Assembly (NCBI GenBank): GCA_963712465.1
Contig: CAVQHY010000007.1
Coordinates: 119,517-183,516 of the forward strand
DNA from: CAVQHY01 sp963712465
Lineage (GTDB): Bacteria > Actinomycetota > Thermoleophilia > Gaiellales > Gaiellaceae
DNA: 64,000 bases
Direction: 5' to 3'
Shown here: in pieces, positions 50,699 through 63,883 of the stretch
Layout of the letters: the number at the start of each line of letters is the position of its first letter
How positions within the stretch are numbered: the stretch's first letter is position 1
Program-made: the position numbers and the translations under genes
Notes under the pieces: generated by a model
The model's input: only the letters and a program-made list of their open reading frames with translations
What the model was told of the DNA's origin: nothing
The model's database searches: none

Positions 50699-52437
50699 TA
50701 CAGGGTTCTGATCTCCTCGGCCGCCCGCTCGGGCGACCATTCGAGCAGATCGAGTGCGGCCGCGCCCGCGGGGATCATCGGGAAGCAGTGCTCCCGCGGA
50801 TCGACGCGGCAGTCGACCACCGCGGCGCGACCCAGGGCGAGCGCCTCCTCCAGCACTCCGGCGAGATCGTCCTCGCTCGAGACCGTGTAGCCGGCCGCCC
50901 CGTAGGCCTCGGCGAGCTGCGCGTAGTCGGGCACAGCATGGGTCAGGTGCACCTGCGAGAGCCGGTCGTCGAAGAACATGTTCTGCCACTGCTGCACCAT
51001 GCCGAGGTAGCCGTTGTTCACGAGCACGACGACGATCGGCAGGTTCTCGAGCACTGACGTCGCGAGCTCCTGGCAGGTCATCTGGAAGCAGCCGTCGCCG
51101 TCGACGCACACGACCGTCGCGTCGGGACGTGCCGCCTTGGCGCCGACGGCGGCGGGGATGCCGTACCCCATCGTGCCCAGCCCGCCGGAGGTGATGAACG
51201 TCCGCGGATGTCTCGACAGCAGGTACTGCATCGCCCACATCTGGTGCTGACCGACCCCGGTCGTGAAGACGACGTCGTCGCGGTCGGCGGTGAGCGCCTG
51301 GAGAGTCTCGAGCACGGTCTGCGGCTTGAGAAAATCTCCGTCCTTGCCGTAGCGGAGCGGAAACTCCTCGCGCCAGTCGGCGAGCTGCCGTAGCCAGGCC
51401 TCGGTCTTCGTCTCGGTGCCGCCGTCGCGAAGCCGGCGCAGCTCGGTCGCGATGTCCGCGAGCACCTGCCCGAGCGGCCCGACGACCGGGATGTCGGCGT
51501 GGCGGAGCTTCGAGATCTCGGCCGCGTCGATGTCGAGGTGGACGATCGTGGCGCCCGGGGCAAACGCGGAGAGCTTGCCCGTGACGCGGTCGTCGAACCG
51601 GGCGCCGCAGGCGATCAGGAGGTCGGCCTTGTTCATCCCGAGGTTCGACCATTTCGGGCCGTGCATGCCGGGCCAGCCAAAGTGAAGCTCGTGCGTCTCG
51701 GGGAAGGCTCCCTTGCCCATCACCGTGGAGATCGCCGGGAGCCGCCAGAGCTCGGCGAGCTCCAGGAGCTCGTCGACGGCATCGGCGTTGAGCGTCCCGC
51801 CGCCGACGTAGAGCACCGGCTTCTCGGCCGCCGCGATCGCCTTGGCCGCCTCCCGGATCTGGCGCGAGTGGCCGCGCGTCGGCGGGCGCCACCCGGGCAG
51901 GTCGACCTCGTCGGGGTAGGTGAAGTCGATCTCGGCCTCCTGGACGTCGCGGGGAACGTCCACGAGCACGGGGCCGCAGCGGCCGGTGCGGGCGATGTGG
52001 AACGCCGCCTTCATCACCGCAGGAATGTCGTTCACGTCCTGCACGAGCCATGAGTGCTTGACGATCGGAATCGTGATCCCGGTGATGTCGCATTCCTGGA
52101 ACGCATCGGTGCCGATCAGATGACTGCGCACCTGGCCGGTGACGCAGACGATCGGGGTCGAGTCCATCCAGGCGTCGGCGATCGGCGTGACGAGATTCGT
52201 CGCCCCGGGTCCGGATGTCGCCATCGCCACGCCCACCCGGCCTGACGCGCGCGCATACCCCTCGGCCATGTGGCCGGCGCCCTGCTCGTGGCGAGCCAGG
52301 ACATGGCGCACGGTCGACCCGCGGGCGAAGGCGTCGTAGATCGGGAGGATCGCCCCGCCGGGTATCCCGAAGCACACGTCCACGCCCTCGGCCTCGAGCG
52401 AGCGGAGGACGGCGTCGGAGCCCAGCATCTTCGTCAT
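50698..52437 (-). CDS. ilvB: Acetolactate synthase large catalytic subunit
   Basis: A 579-aa TPP-dependent enzyme that condenses pyruvate (or pyruvate and 2-ketobutyrate). It contains the TPP-Glu region RHEQGAGHMAEGYARASG near residue 50, a FAD-binding middle domain with FDDRVTGKLSAFAP, and the TPP/Mg motif CVDGDGCFQMTCQELATSVL ending LVNNGYLGMVQQWQ. It lies 4 bp after the LeuB-like gene and is directly coupled to ilvN. Confidence 0.96.
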   Translation of the reverse strand: MTKMLGSDAVLRSLEAEGVDVCFGIPGGAILPIYDAFARGSTVRHVLARHEQGAGHMAEGYARASGRVGVAMATSGPGATNLVTPIADAWMDSTPIVCVTGQVRSHLIGTDAFQECDITGITIPIVKHSWLVQDVNDIPAVMKAAFHIARTGRCGPVLVDVPRDVQEAEIDFTYPDEVDLPGWRPPTRGHSRQIREAAKAIAAAEKPVLYVGGGTLNADAVDELLELAELWRLPAISTVMGKGAFPETHELHFGWPGMHGPKWSNLGMNKADLLIACGARFDDRVTGKLSAFAPGATIVHLDIDAAEISKLRHADIPVVGPLGQVLADIATELRRLRDGGTETKTEAWLRQLADWREEFPLRYGKDGDFLKPQTVLETLQALTADRDDVVFTTGVGQHQMWAMQYLLSRHPRTFITSGGLGTMGYGIPAAVGAKAARPDATVVCVDGDGCFQMTCQELATSVLENLPIVVVLVNNGYLGMVQQWQNMFFDDRLSQVHLTHAVPDYAQLAEAYGAAGYTVSSEDDLAGVLEEALALGRAAVVDCRVDPREHCFPMIPAGAAALDLLEWSPERAAEEIRTL

Positions 52438-52441
52438 CGCA

Positions 52442-53389
52442 TTACCTCATCTCCGCTGCGAACTCGTGATCCCTCCGCGCACCCGGCAGCTCTGCGAGGA
52501 GGACGTCCATGAACTGGCGTGTCGTCGAGCCGGGGCCCGACTCGAGCATATCCGGGGTGACGGCGTCCGCCGCAAGCGCCTCAGCGACGGCGTTGTCGAG
52601 CGTTCTCGCGGCTGCTCGCTCGCCGAGACCCTCGCCGAGCATGATCGCGGCGGCCAGGAGGATTCCACTCGGGTTTGCGACTCCCTGGCCGGCGAGCTCG
52701 GGGGCGGAACCGTGTGTCGGGCCGAACACGCCGGGGCCCCGCTCGGCAAGACGGCCGGAGGCGACCACGCGGGGGAGCGCGCTCGTCGAGGCCGCCATCG
52801 CCGAGAGCGCCTCCGCGAACACTTCCTCGGTGACGACGACGTCGATCCGATCCGGGGCATGCGCAAGCTGAGGCAGCGCCTCCTCGAGGGCGAGACGCTC
52901 GACGATCACCCCTGCGTGGCGGTCGGCCTCCGCACGGACGAGCTCCTCCCACGCCGACGACGCGCCCACGGAGACGAGATGCGCTCGCCGCTCGCGCGCG
53001 ATCGCGAACGCGCGCGCGACCGTCCATGCGGCCGCGTCGGCGACGAGCGGACTCACGATCGCGAGGTCGGCGCCGTCGGCCACGACCCGCTGCAGCCGCC
53101 AGGTCAGATCGAGCGACGCCTTGACGCCCTCGAGCGCGGCTTCCTTCGTCGACGCGACCAGCACGGCGTCGGCGGCGCGGCATGCCTCTCGCGTGGCGAC
53201 GGGCAGCGGGTGGCCCCACTGCCGGACGGCGTGGCCCCCGAACGACGCGTGCGTCTCGAGGACACGAAAGCCGTGCAGCTGTCCGACCGCCGCGACGGCG
53301 CGGCTCGCCTCGGCCACGAGCTCGGGGCCGACGCCGTCCCCGGCGAGAAGGGCGACGCGATAGCGCCTGCGCTCGGGTACCGGGCTCAT
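52442..53389 (-). CDS. Isopropylmalate-dehydrogenase-like protein with altered active site
   Basis: A 315-aa member of the isocitrate/isopropylmalate dehydrogenase family, shorter than LeuB (about 350 aa). It has the N-terminal VALLAGDGVGPELVAEA and the C-terminal VFGPTHGSAPELAGQGVANPSGILLAAAIML. By eye the middle lacks key LeuB residues. The RELTGGIYFG block is replaced by IVSPLVADAAAW, the SVDKANVL Lys segment by SVGASSAWEEL, and the GDILSDE metal motif by AEALSAM. It may be a non-catalytic or repurposed paralogue. The ATG at 53389 is the natural start. Confidence 0.75.
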   Translation of the reverse strand: MSPVPERRRYRVALLAGDGVGPELVAEASRAVAAVGQLHGFRVLETHASFGGHAVRQWGHPLPVATREACRAADAVLVASTKEAALEGVKASLDLTWRLQRVVADGADLAIVSPLVADAAAWTVARAFAIARERRAHLVSVGASSAWEELVRAEADRHAGVIVERLALEEALPQLAHAPDRIDVVVTEEVFAEALSAMAASTSALPRVVASGRLAERGPGVFGPTHGSAPELAGQGVANPSGILLAAAIMLGEGLGERAAARTLDNAVAEALAADAVTPDMLESGPGSTTRQFMDVLLAELPGARRDHEFAAEMR

Positions 53390-53541
53390 CGGCGGAAAGT
53401 CTCGTCGATCGGGTCGTGGCACGTCATCTCGCTCCTGAGTATCGGCAGAGGCTTCGCAGCAGCGAATCACCACCGCCGGCGCTGATTCAGTGGACTGTGG
53501 GGACGCCGCCGCGCCCTGTCAAATCCGAGGGCGAACCGCGC
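53390..53541. other. Left part of the ilvB/gltB divergent intergenic region
   Basis: The region between the LeuB-like start (53389) and the gltB start (53717) is 327 bp. This left part would hold the promoter of the leuB-like/ilvBN operon, but no clear -10/-35 pair was seen on the minus strand and no T-box features were found. The right part holds the gltB promoter and leader hairpin described separately. Confidence 0.4.
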
Positions 53542-53570
53542 TTGACGTCGGAGTCGGTTGGCCGTACCGT
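53542..53570 (+). promoter_or_regulatory. Sigma-70-type promoter of gltB
   Basis: TTGACG at 53542-53547 is followed by a 17-bp spacer and TACCGT at 53565-53570. This matches the actinobacterial primary-sigma pattern TTGAC-N17-TAnnnT. It would start transcription near 53577 and give a leader of about 140 nt before gltB. Confidence 0.65.
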
Positions 53571-53638
53571 CCTTCTTCGGATGACGCGCAAGGACACCCC
53601 GGCCATTGCTTCGACGGCGGTCAAGCGCGTCCGTGCAC

Positions 53639-53675
53639 GCTAGCCGGCGTCCCGCCTCCGCCATCGCCGGCTAGC
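53639..53675 (+). promoter_or_regulatory. Stem-loop in the gltB leader
   Basis: A perfect 11-bp stem: gctagccggcg at 53639-53649 pairs with cgccggctagc at 53665-53675, with a 15-nt loop. It lies 42 nt before the gltB start and downstream of the predicted promoter. It could be an attenuator, an operator half-site pair, or a protein-binding leader element. No T-run follows, so a simple terminator is less likely. Confidence 0.55.
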
Positions 53676-53716
53676 TCCATCAGGCGGCTCACCCTCAAGG
53701 ACACGAAAGGCGCACC

Positions 53717-58114
<4,398 letters not shown>

Positions 58115-58117
58115 AGG

Positions 58118-59224
58118 CTAGCTCCGCGCCAGCCGGAAGACCGAGCCGTCGTCGGACAGCAGGTACAGCTCCCCCCGGGCGTCCTCGCCGAACGAGGTCA
58201 GCTGCGGCAGCGTGAACGGCTCACGCCGCAGGCCGACGCGCCGGCCGTTCGCCACCCTCATGCTCCAGACCGTGCCCGAGCAGTAGTCGCCCAGGAAGTA
58301 GCGTCCGCGGGCGCCGGGAACTCGCTGACCCCGGTACACGAAGCCGGCCGTCACCGAGCATCCCTGCGAGTGGGAGTACTCGAACACCGGGCCGACGACC
58401 CGGCCGCCCGGCGTGAAGGGCTTGTCCTCGAACGAATGCGTCCCCTCCCGGACGTCCCAGCCGAAGTTGACCGGGAGGCGCGCGCCGCGGCGTAGGAAGT
58501 CGATCTCTTCCCAAGCGCCCTGGCCGACGTCGCCGATCCAGAGGTCGCCCTTGCTGCGGTCGAACGAGAAGCGCCACGGGTTCCGGACGCCGTAGGCAAC
58601 GAGCTCCCAGCGCGCGCCCGGGTCGTCGACGTCGAGCCGAAGCACCTTTCCGAGCGGGCTGTCGAGGTTCTGCGCCCGGTTCTCGGGGTCCCCGGCCGAC
58701 CCGCCGTCGCCCATGCCGACGTAGAGCTTCCCATCCGGCCCGAACGCGACCTGTCCGCCGTTGTGGTTCGCGTACGGCTGTGCGACCTGGAGTAGCTCGC
58801 GGGCGCGGTCGCGGGCGACGACCCCGTTTCGCACGGGGAGCTCGACGACGCGAGTGTCGCCGTCTCTGTTGGTGTAGTTCACGTAGACGAGCGGCGTCTG
58901 CGGGTAGTCGGGGTGAAACGCCATCGACAGGAGCCCCTGCTCGTTGCCTTCACTGCCGACGACGTCGGCGATGTCGAGGAACGGCTGCGAGCGCACCCGG
59001 CCGCCGTCGAGCACGACCACGCGTCCCTCCTTCTGCACGACGTACAGGCGGCCCGGCTCGCTCCGGGGAGCGGTCGCATGGGTGATGCGCCCGAGGCCGG
59101 AAGCCACCTTCACCACCCGCAGGCCGTCCGAGGCGATCGGCGCGTCCCCGGCCGCCTCGGTTCCGCCCGCGCCGCAGGCGGCCAGAACGACGGATGCGAG
59201 CACGACCCCAAGTCCTCGACGCAC
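58118..59224 (-). CDS. PQQ-type soluble glucose/sorbosone dehydrogenase-like lipoprotein
   Basis: A protein of about 368 aa, a six-bladed beta-propeller of the GSDH family. A lipoprotein signal (LGVVLASVVLAAC) puts it on the outer face of the membrane. Blades are marked by GLLSMAFHPDYPQTPLVYVNYTNRDG, HNGGQVAFGPDGKLYVGMGDGGSAGDPENRAQNLDSPLGKVLR, GVRNPWRFSFDRSKGDLWIGDVGQGAWEEI and the C-terminal PQLTSFGEDARGELYLLSDDGSVFRL. It would oxidise an aldose or polyol. The GTG at 59224 is chosen, and a TTG one codon earlier is equally possible. It is convergent with gltB (3 bp). Confidence 0.85.
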   Translation of the reverse strand: MRRGLGVVLASVVLAACGAGGTEAAGDAPIASDGLRVVKVASGLGRITHATAPRSEPGRLYVVQKEGRVVVLDGGRVRSQPFLDIADVVGSEGNEQGLLSMAFHPDYPQTPLVYVNYTNRDGDTRVVELPVRNGVVARDRARELLQVAQPYANHNGGQVAFGPDGKLYVGMGDGGSAGDPENRAQNLDSPLGKVLRLDVDDPGARWELVAYGVRNPWRFSFDRSKGDLWIGDVGQGAWEEIDFLRRGARLPVNFGWDVREGTHSFEDKPFTPGGRVVGPVFEYSHSQGCSVTAGFVYRGQRVPGARGRYFLGDYCSGTVWSMRVANGRRVGLRREPFTLPQLTSFGEDARGELYLLSDDGSVFRLARS

Positions 59225-59360
59225 CAAGAGAGCGTACGGGCTACTCGCCCGCGACCATGCCACCTCTAACGGTTTCCGAACAGGCGGGCCGCGAGATCGC
59301 CCACGTCCTTGACACGGTCCCGAGGCAGTTGTCACGCTGCGCCGAGTTGGCCGAAGGCTC

Positions 59361-60605
59361 GTGAGCTCGCACGATGCCACCGTCGTGCTGGTCGGGACGC
59401 TCGACACGAAGGGTGTCGAGTACGCGTACCTGCGCGACCGGATCCGTGAGCACGGCGTCGCCGTCGTCCTCGTCGACACGGGAGTGCTGGGCACACCGCT
59501 CGTCGAGCACGACGTGACCCGCTGGGAGGTTGCCGAAGCGGGCGGTGCGGACGTCGAGCGCCTCGCGGCCTCCCGCGACCGCGCGGCGGCCCTCGAGGCC
59601 ATGGGCCGCGGCGCGGGCGTAATCGCACGCCGCCTTCAGGCCGAGGGACGGCTCGACGCCATCGCCGGGCTGGGCGGGACCGGCGGCACGAGCGTCGCGA
59701 CGGCGGCCATGCGTGCGCTCCCGCTGGGTACGCCGAAGCTGATCGTCTCGGCCGTCGCGCCGCGCGACCTCCGGCCCTACGTGGGCGGCACCGACCTGAC
59801 GCTGATGTACGCCGTCACCGACATCGCCGGGATCAACCGCGTCTCGGCCCCGATCCTCTCGAACGCGGCGGCCGCCGTTGCGGGCATGGCCGGGTCGCGA
59901 ACACCACCCCTCGACGAGACGAAGCGGCTCGTCGGCGCGTCGATGTTCGGGATCACGATGCCCTGCGTCGACGCGGCACGGAAGCGCCTGGAAGACCTCG
60001 GCTACGAGGTCGTCGTCTTCCACCAGACCGGCACCGGCGGACGTTCGCTGGAGGAGCTGATCCAGGCTGGCCTGATCACCGCAGTGCTCGACGTCACGAC
60101 CACGGAGCTCGCGGACGAGCTCGTCGGCGGCATCTGCCCTGCGGTGCCTGAGCGCCTGGAGACCGCCGGCAGGCTGGGCATTCCGCAGGTCGTCACCCTC
60201 GGTGCGATCGACTTCGTCTGCCTGGGCCCGCTCGAGAGGATTCCCGAGAAGTGGTCTGCCCGGACCTTCCACAGGCACGCGCCCGAGATGGTCGGCATGC
60301 GAACGACGCCGGACGAGTGTGCCGAGCTGGGCCGGACGATCGCGAACAAGCTGAATGCGGCAACCGGGCCGACCGCCCTCTTCGTCCCGCTCCGAGGAAC
60401 CTCGCTCTATGCGACGGAGGGTCAGGTCTTTCACGACCCAAGCGCCGACCAGGCGCTCTTCGCCGCGCTTCGCGAGAGCGTCGACCGCACGCGGGTGGAG
60501 CTGCACGAGGTCGACCTCCACATCAACGACCGCGAGTTTGCTCTCGCCATGGCAGACCGGCTGCACGATCTCGCGGGCAAGCGGATCGCCGAGAGGGACG
60601 TCTAA
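59361..60605 (+). CDS. Tm-1-like ATP-binding protein (UPF0261)
   Basis: A 414-aa protein of the Tm-1-like/UPF0261 family. It starts with VVLVGTLDTKGVEYAYLRDRI and shows GLGGTGGTSVATAAMRALPLG, VSAVAPRDLRPYVGGTDLTLMYAVTDIAG and FHQTGTGGRSLEELI. These match the two-domain layout of Tm-1, the tomato resistance protein that binds ATP. The bacterial role is unestablished, and bacterial relatives are often annotated as hydrolases. It is divergent from the GSDH gene (about 136 bp) and overlaps the convergent kinase gene by 4 bp. Confidence 0.85.
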   Translation: MSSHDATVVLVGTLDTKGVEYAYLRDRIREHGVAVVLVDTGVLGTPLVEHDVTRWEVAEAGGADVERLAASRDRAAALEAMGRGAGVIARRLQAEGRLDAIAGLGGTGGTSVATAAMRALPLGTPKLIVSAVAPRDLRPYVGGTDLTLMYAVTDIAGINRVSAPILSNAAAAVAGMAGSRTPPLDETKRLVGASMFGITMPCVDAARKRLEDLGYEVVVFHQTGTGGRSLEELIQAGLITAVLDVTTTELADELVGGICPAVPERLETAGRLGIPQVVTLGAIDFVCLGPLERIPEKWSARTFHRHAPEMVGMRTTPDECAELGRTIANKLNAATGPTALFVPLRGTSLYATEGQVFHDPSADQALFAALRESVDRTRVELHEVDLHINDREFALAMADRLHDLAGKRIAERDV

Positions 60606-63600
60606 CCGCGCTCGGCGGGTGCCGCCAGCACGGTCGGCGCCCGCTCCGGCGTCAACGTGCGCCCGGCCGCCAAGGCCGAGTCGAATGCGTCGCCGCCGAG
60701 CTGGGCGCGCGCCTGGGCGACGGCAGGCTCGTAAAGTCGGCGCCAGTACGCCGGCCGGCTTGCACCGGTTGTGTCGCGAATGGCGTCGGCGGCGCCGAGC
60801 AGGCTCGCGGCCGCCTCGGGCTGCTCGGTCGCGAGCGCCGTTCTGGCCAGCCCTTCGAGTGAGATGGCACTGAGCCAGCGATCGCCCAGCTCGATCGAGA
60901 GGCTCAGGCTCTCCTCGTAGAGTGGCCGCGCCGCTTCGTAGTCATGCCGGCCCGAGGCGGCGTCGCCCAGGAAGCAGACGGCCTTCGCGATCGTTCGCCG
61001 GTCGCCAAGCTCACGTGAGATCGCCAGGCTCTCCTCGAGGAGCGGACGCGCCCTGGCGGGTTCGCCCTGACTGAGAGCAGCCAGTCCCAGGTGGAGCAGG
61101 CCGAGGCCGATCCCCTCGGCGTCCTCGAGCTCCCGGAAGCCGGCCAGACTCTGCTCCGCGAGCCTGCCGAACGTCTCGTCGTCGCCGCTGTAGAACGCCG
61201 CCAGACCGAGACGTCCGAGCGTTCGCGCGATCCCCTGGCGGTCGTCGATTCGTTCGAAGATCTCGAGCGCCTCCTCGAAGGTCGACCGGGCGGTCGCGTA
61301 GTCGCCCGCCGTCCGCGCCGCGAGCGCGAGCCCGCAGAGAGCGCTCGCGACACCGCGCTCGTCGCCCGCCCGCCGATAGAGGTCGATCGCATCTGTACAG
61401 AGCGCCCGTGCCTGCACGTAGTCGCCCTGGTAGTGGGCGAGCACTCCCGCCCCGTTTAGCGCCTTGGCCCTGACCGTCGACGGCGCGCGACCGCCGGCCG
61501 CGAGCGCCTCCTCGAGCCAGCGGCGTCCCTCGCCGAGATACCCGCGTGCGAGCCAGAAGGCCCAGAGCGCCGCGGCCAGCCGAAGCGCTGTCTCACCCGA
61601 GCCGACGTCGAGGAAGAAGCGGAGGGCGGCGCGCAGGTTGTCGTTCTCGCTTTCCAACCGCTTCAGCCAGTCTGACTGGCTCGGCCCGGTTAGCTGCGGA
61701 ACGGCCTCCTCGGCGAACGCGAGGAAATGAGCGCCGTGCGCGCCGCGCACGTCGTCCTCGTCACCGCCGTCGGCGAGCCGTTCCCGCGCGTACTCGAGGA
61801 TCGTCTCGAGCATCCCGAGGCGCTCCCCGACCCGATGGACGAGGCTGTTGTCGACGAGCGACGCGACGTCGTCGAGGGTCGCCGCACAGACGTCCTCGGC
61901 CGACTCGAGCGTGAAGCCGCCGGAAAAGACACCGAGCCGCGCAAGGAGGCGCTGCTCGTCGGGCCCGAGCAGCTCGAAGCTCCAGTCGAGGGTGTCGCGA
62001 AGCGCTTGCTGACGAGCGGGGAGATCGCGCGGGCCCGCCGCGAGCAGCTCGAGACGCTGATCGAGGCGGGCGCGCATCGCCTCGAGGGAGAGGAGCTTCG
62101 TCCGTGCCGCGGCCAGCTCGATCGCCAGCGGGAGGCCGTCGAGCGCCGAACAGATCTCCTCCACGGCACGCAGGCCCACCTCGCCGAGCTCGAGGCCGGG
62201 CTCGGCAACGCGAGCGCGCTCGACGAAGAGAGCGGCAGCGGCATCGCCGTCCAGCGGGGCGAGCACGTACTCGGTCTCCCCGGAGAGCCGCAGCCGGGTC
62301 CGGCTCGTGACGACAACCTTCAGCCCGGCGCACGCCCCGACGAGATCGACGAGGAACGGCGACGCCTCGGCGACGTGCTCGAAGTTGTCGACCACGAGCA
62401 GGAGTTGCCGCTCGCGGAGGTGGTACGTGAGGGCCGCGAGCGGCTCGTCCCCGCGATCGCCCAGGCCCAGCGTCCGTGCCACCGTCGCAACGACGAGGCT
62501 CGGGTCGGCGACGGCGGCGAGCTGAACGTCGACGACGCCGTCGGCGAACTCGTCAGCGACCTCGTGCGCCAGCGCGAGAGCCAGGCGAGTCTTGCCGACC
62601 CCGCCGGGACCCGTGATCGTGAGCAGGCGTACGTCCTCGCCGTGGAGGAGCTCGCGCAGGGCTGCCAGCTCCTGCGCGCGACCGATCAGCTTCGTCGGCG
62701 GGACGGCACCGACCAGCGCCCGACCGGTCGAATCGACCGCTTGGGCATACGCAGGACGGGCGGGCTCGGAACGCCGCTCGAGCGCGACGCTCGCCGCCTC
62801 GACCAGCTCGCCACAGCTCGCGTAGCGCGCCGCGGGCGCCTTCGCCAACGCCTTCGCGATCACTTCGTCGAGCCCGGAGGCCAGCTCGGGGCGCCGTTCG
62901 CTGATTCGCGGCGGCGCCTCCTCGAGATGGCCGTACATCACCGCCAGCCCGGAGCTCCGCCGAAACGGCGGCTCGCCCGCCAGGCACTCGTAGAGCACGC
63001 AGCCCAGCGAGTAGATGTCGGCGCGGTGGTCGACTTCGCGGCCCTCGATCTGCTCGGGGGCGATGGTGTCGAGCGTGCCCACCATCTGCCCGTTGGCGGT
63101 GAGGCTGCTGTGCGAGGCCGACGTCGCAATTCCGAAGTCGGCGAGGTAACAGTGCTCGGCGCCGCCCTGGCTCGCGATCAACACGTTCGACGACTTGACA
63201 TCGCGGTGGACGAGGCCTCGATCGTGGGCGAAATCGAGCGCGTCGGCGACCTGAGCCACGATCGCCAGGGCCCGCCCCGGCTCCAGCAGGCCTTCCTGGC
63301 GAAGCAGGGCGCTAAGGTCCGTGCCCTCGACGTAACGCATGACGATGTAGAGCTGCCCCTCGACCGCTCCGGCATCGTGGATGGGAACGACGTTCGGATG
63401 CTCGAGTGAGGCAGCGAGCTCCGACTCCCGCAGGAAACGCTCGCGGAAGCTCCCATCCTCGGCCAGCTCCGGAGCGAGCAGCTTGATCGCCACCCTCCGT
63501 TTCAGGCGCGGGTCCCAGGCTCGATACACGACGCTCATCCCACCCCGCCCGAGCAACGCCTCGATCCGGTAGCCGACCAGCTCGGTACCCACTCGGGTGT

Positions 63601-63643
63601 CTGCAATGGTCAAGGGTTTCTCTCGCCCTTCCGACCAGAGCAT
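60602..63643 (-). CDS. Serine/threonine kinase fused to a STAND ATPase and TPR domain
   Basis: A 1013-aa three-part regulator. Residues 20-285 form a Hanks kinase: GRGGMSVVYRA, VAIKLL, HRDVKSSNVL, LADFGIA and the APE region as IAPEQ. Residues of about 315-620 are an AAA/NB-ARC STAND module with TITGPGGVGKTRLALAL and LLLVVDNFEHV and a winged-helix-like end. Residues of about 650-970 are TPRs (repeated ALGLA, DYATARSTFEEALEIFERI, YEAARPLYEESLSLSIELGD). No DNA-binding or transmembrane segment is visible, so it is a cytoplasmic signalling protein. Its ligand and targets are unknown. The ATG at 63643 is used. Confidence 0.9.
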   Translation of the reverse strand: MLWSEGREKPLTIADTRVGTELVGYRIEALLGRGGMSVVYRAWDPRLKRRVAIKLLAPELAEDGSFRERFLRESELAASLEHPNVVPIHDAGAVEGQLYIVMRYVEGTDLSALLRQEGLLEPGRALAIVAQVADALDFAHDRGLVHRDVKSSNVLIASQGGAEHCYLADFGIATSASHSSLTANGQMVGTLDTIAPEQIEGREVDHRADIYSLGCVLYECLAGEPPFRRSSGLAVMYGHLEEAPPRISERRPELASGLDEVIAKALAKAPAARYASCGELVEAASVALERRSEPARPAYAQAVDSTGRALVGAVPPTKLIGRAQELAALRELLHGEDVRLLTITGPGGVGKTRLALALAHEVADEFADGVVDVQLAAVADPSLVVATVARTLGLGDRGDEPLAALTYHLRERQLLLVVDNFEHVAEASPFLVDLVGACAGLKVVVTSRTRLRLSGETEYVLAPLDGDAAAALFVERARVAEPGLELGEVGLRAVEEICSALDGLPLAIELAAARTKLLSLEAMRARLDQRLELLAAGPRDLPARQQALRDTLDWSFELLGPDEQRLLARLGVFSGGFTLESAEDVCAATLDDVASLVDNSLVHRVGERLGMLETILEYARERLADGGDEDDVRGAHGAHFLAFAEEAVPQLTGPSQSDWLKRLESENDNLRAALRFFLDVGSGETALRLAAALWAFWLARGYLGEGRRWLEEALAAGGRAPSTVRAKALNGAGVLAHYQGDYVQARALCTDAIDLYRRAGDERGVASALCGLALAARTAGDYATARSTFEEALEIFERIDDRQGIARTLGRLGLAAFYSGDDETFGRLAEQSLAGFRELEDAEGIGLGLLHLGLAALSQGEPARARPLLEESLAISRELGDRRTIAKAVCFLGDAASGRHDYEAARPLYEESLSLSIELGDRWLSAISLEGLARTALATEQPEAAASLLGAADAIRDTTGASRPAYWRRLYEPAVAQARAQLGGDAFDSALAAGRTLTPERAPTVLAAPAERG

Positions 63644-63673
63644 ACGAGCCGAGGCCCCACTAGGATCGCTCTC
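63644..63673. promoter_or_regulatory. Short divergent gap ahead of the kinase gene
   Basis: About 30 bp separate the kinase ATG from the first hydrolase-like fragment on the plus strand. No -10/-35 pair was recognised, so the kinase promoter probably extends into the fragment region. Confidence 0.2.
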
Positions 63674-63802
63674 GTGCCCCTGGCCGACTGCAACGGCTAC
63701 TGCCTCTACTACGAGATCACGGGCGATACGTCGACCTCACCTATCGGCGGGAGCTTCGGCAGGCCGGCGAGCCGCGCGTCGCTTGGCGAGTACCTCGACT
63801 AG
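63674..63802 (+). pseudogene. Truncated alpha/beta-hydrolase N-terminus, copy 1
   Basis: A 42-codon frame starting GTG and reading MPLADCNGYCLYYEITGD. This is the usual opening of small alpha/beta hydrolases (VNGxxLYYExxG). After this point the similarity is lost and a TAG ends it at 63802. A second copy of the same 45-bp opening lies about 210 bp downstream. Both are best seen as fragments left by duplication or recombination. Confidence 0.5.
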
Positions 63803-63883
63803 AGCGTCCGGCTGCCAGAAAGAGACTCTCGACGCAAGTAGAGCTTTGCGGCATCGAACGGCACCCACGAGGATCCAACCCCC

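Noticed and set aside
53400..53480. Possible attenuator peptide with Val-Val-Ile and Cys-Cys codons before the LeuB-like gene
   Set aside because: The frame has no early stop and runs straight into the LeuB-like gene, and no terminator/antiterminator pair was seen.
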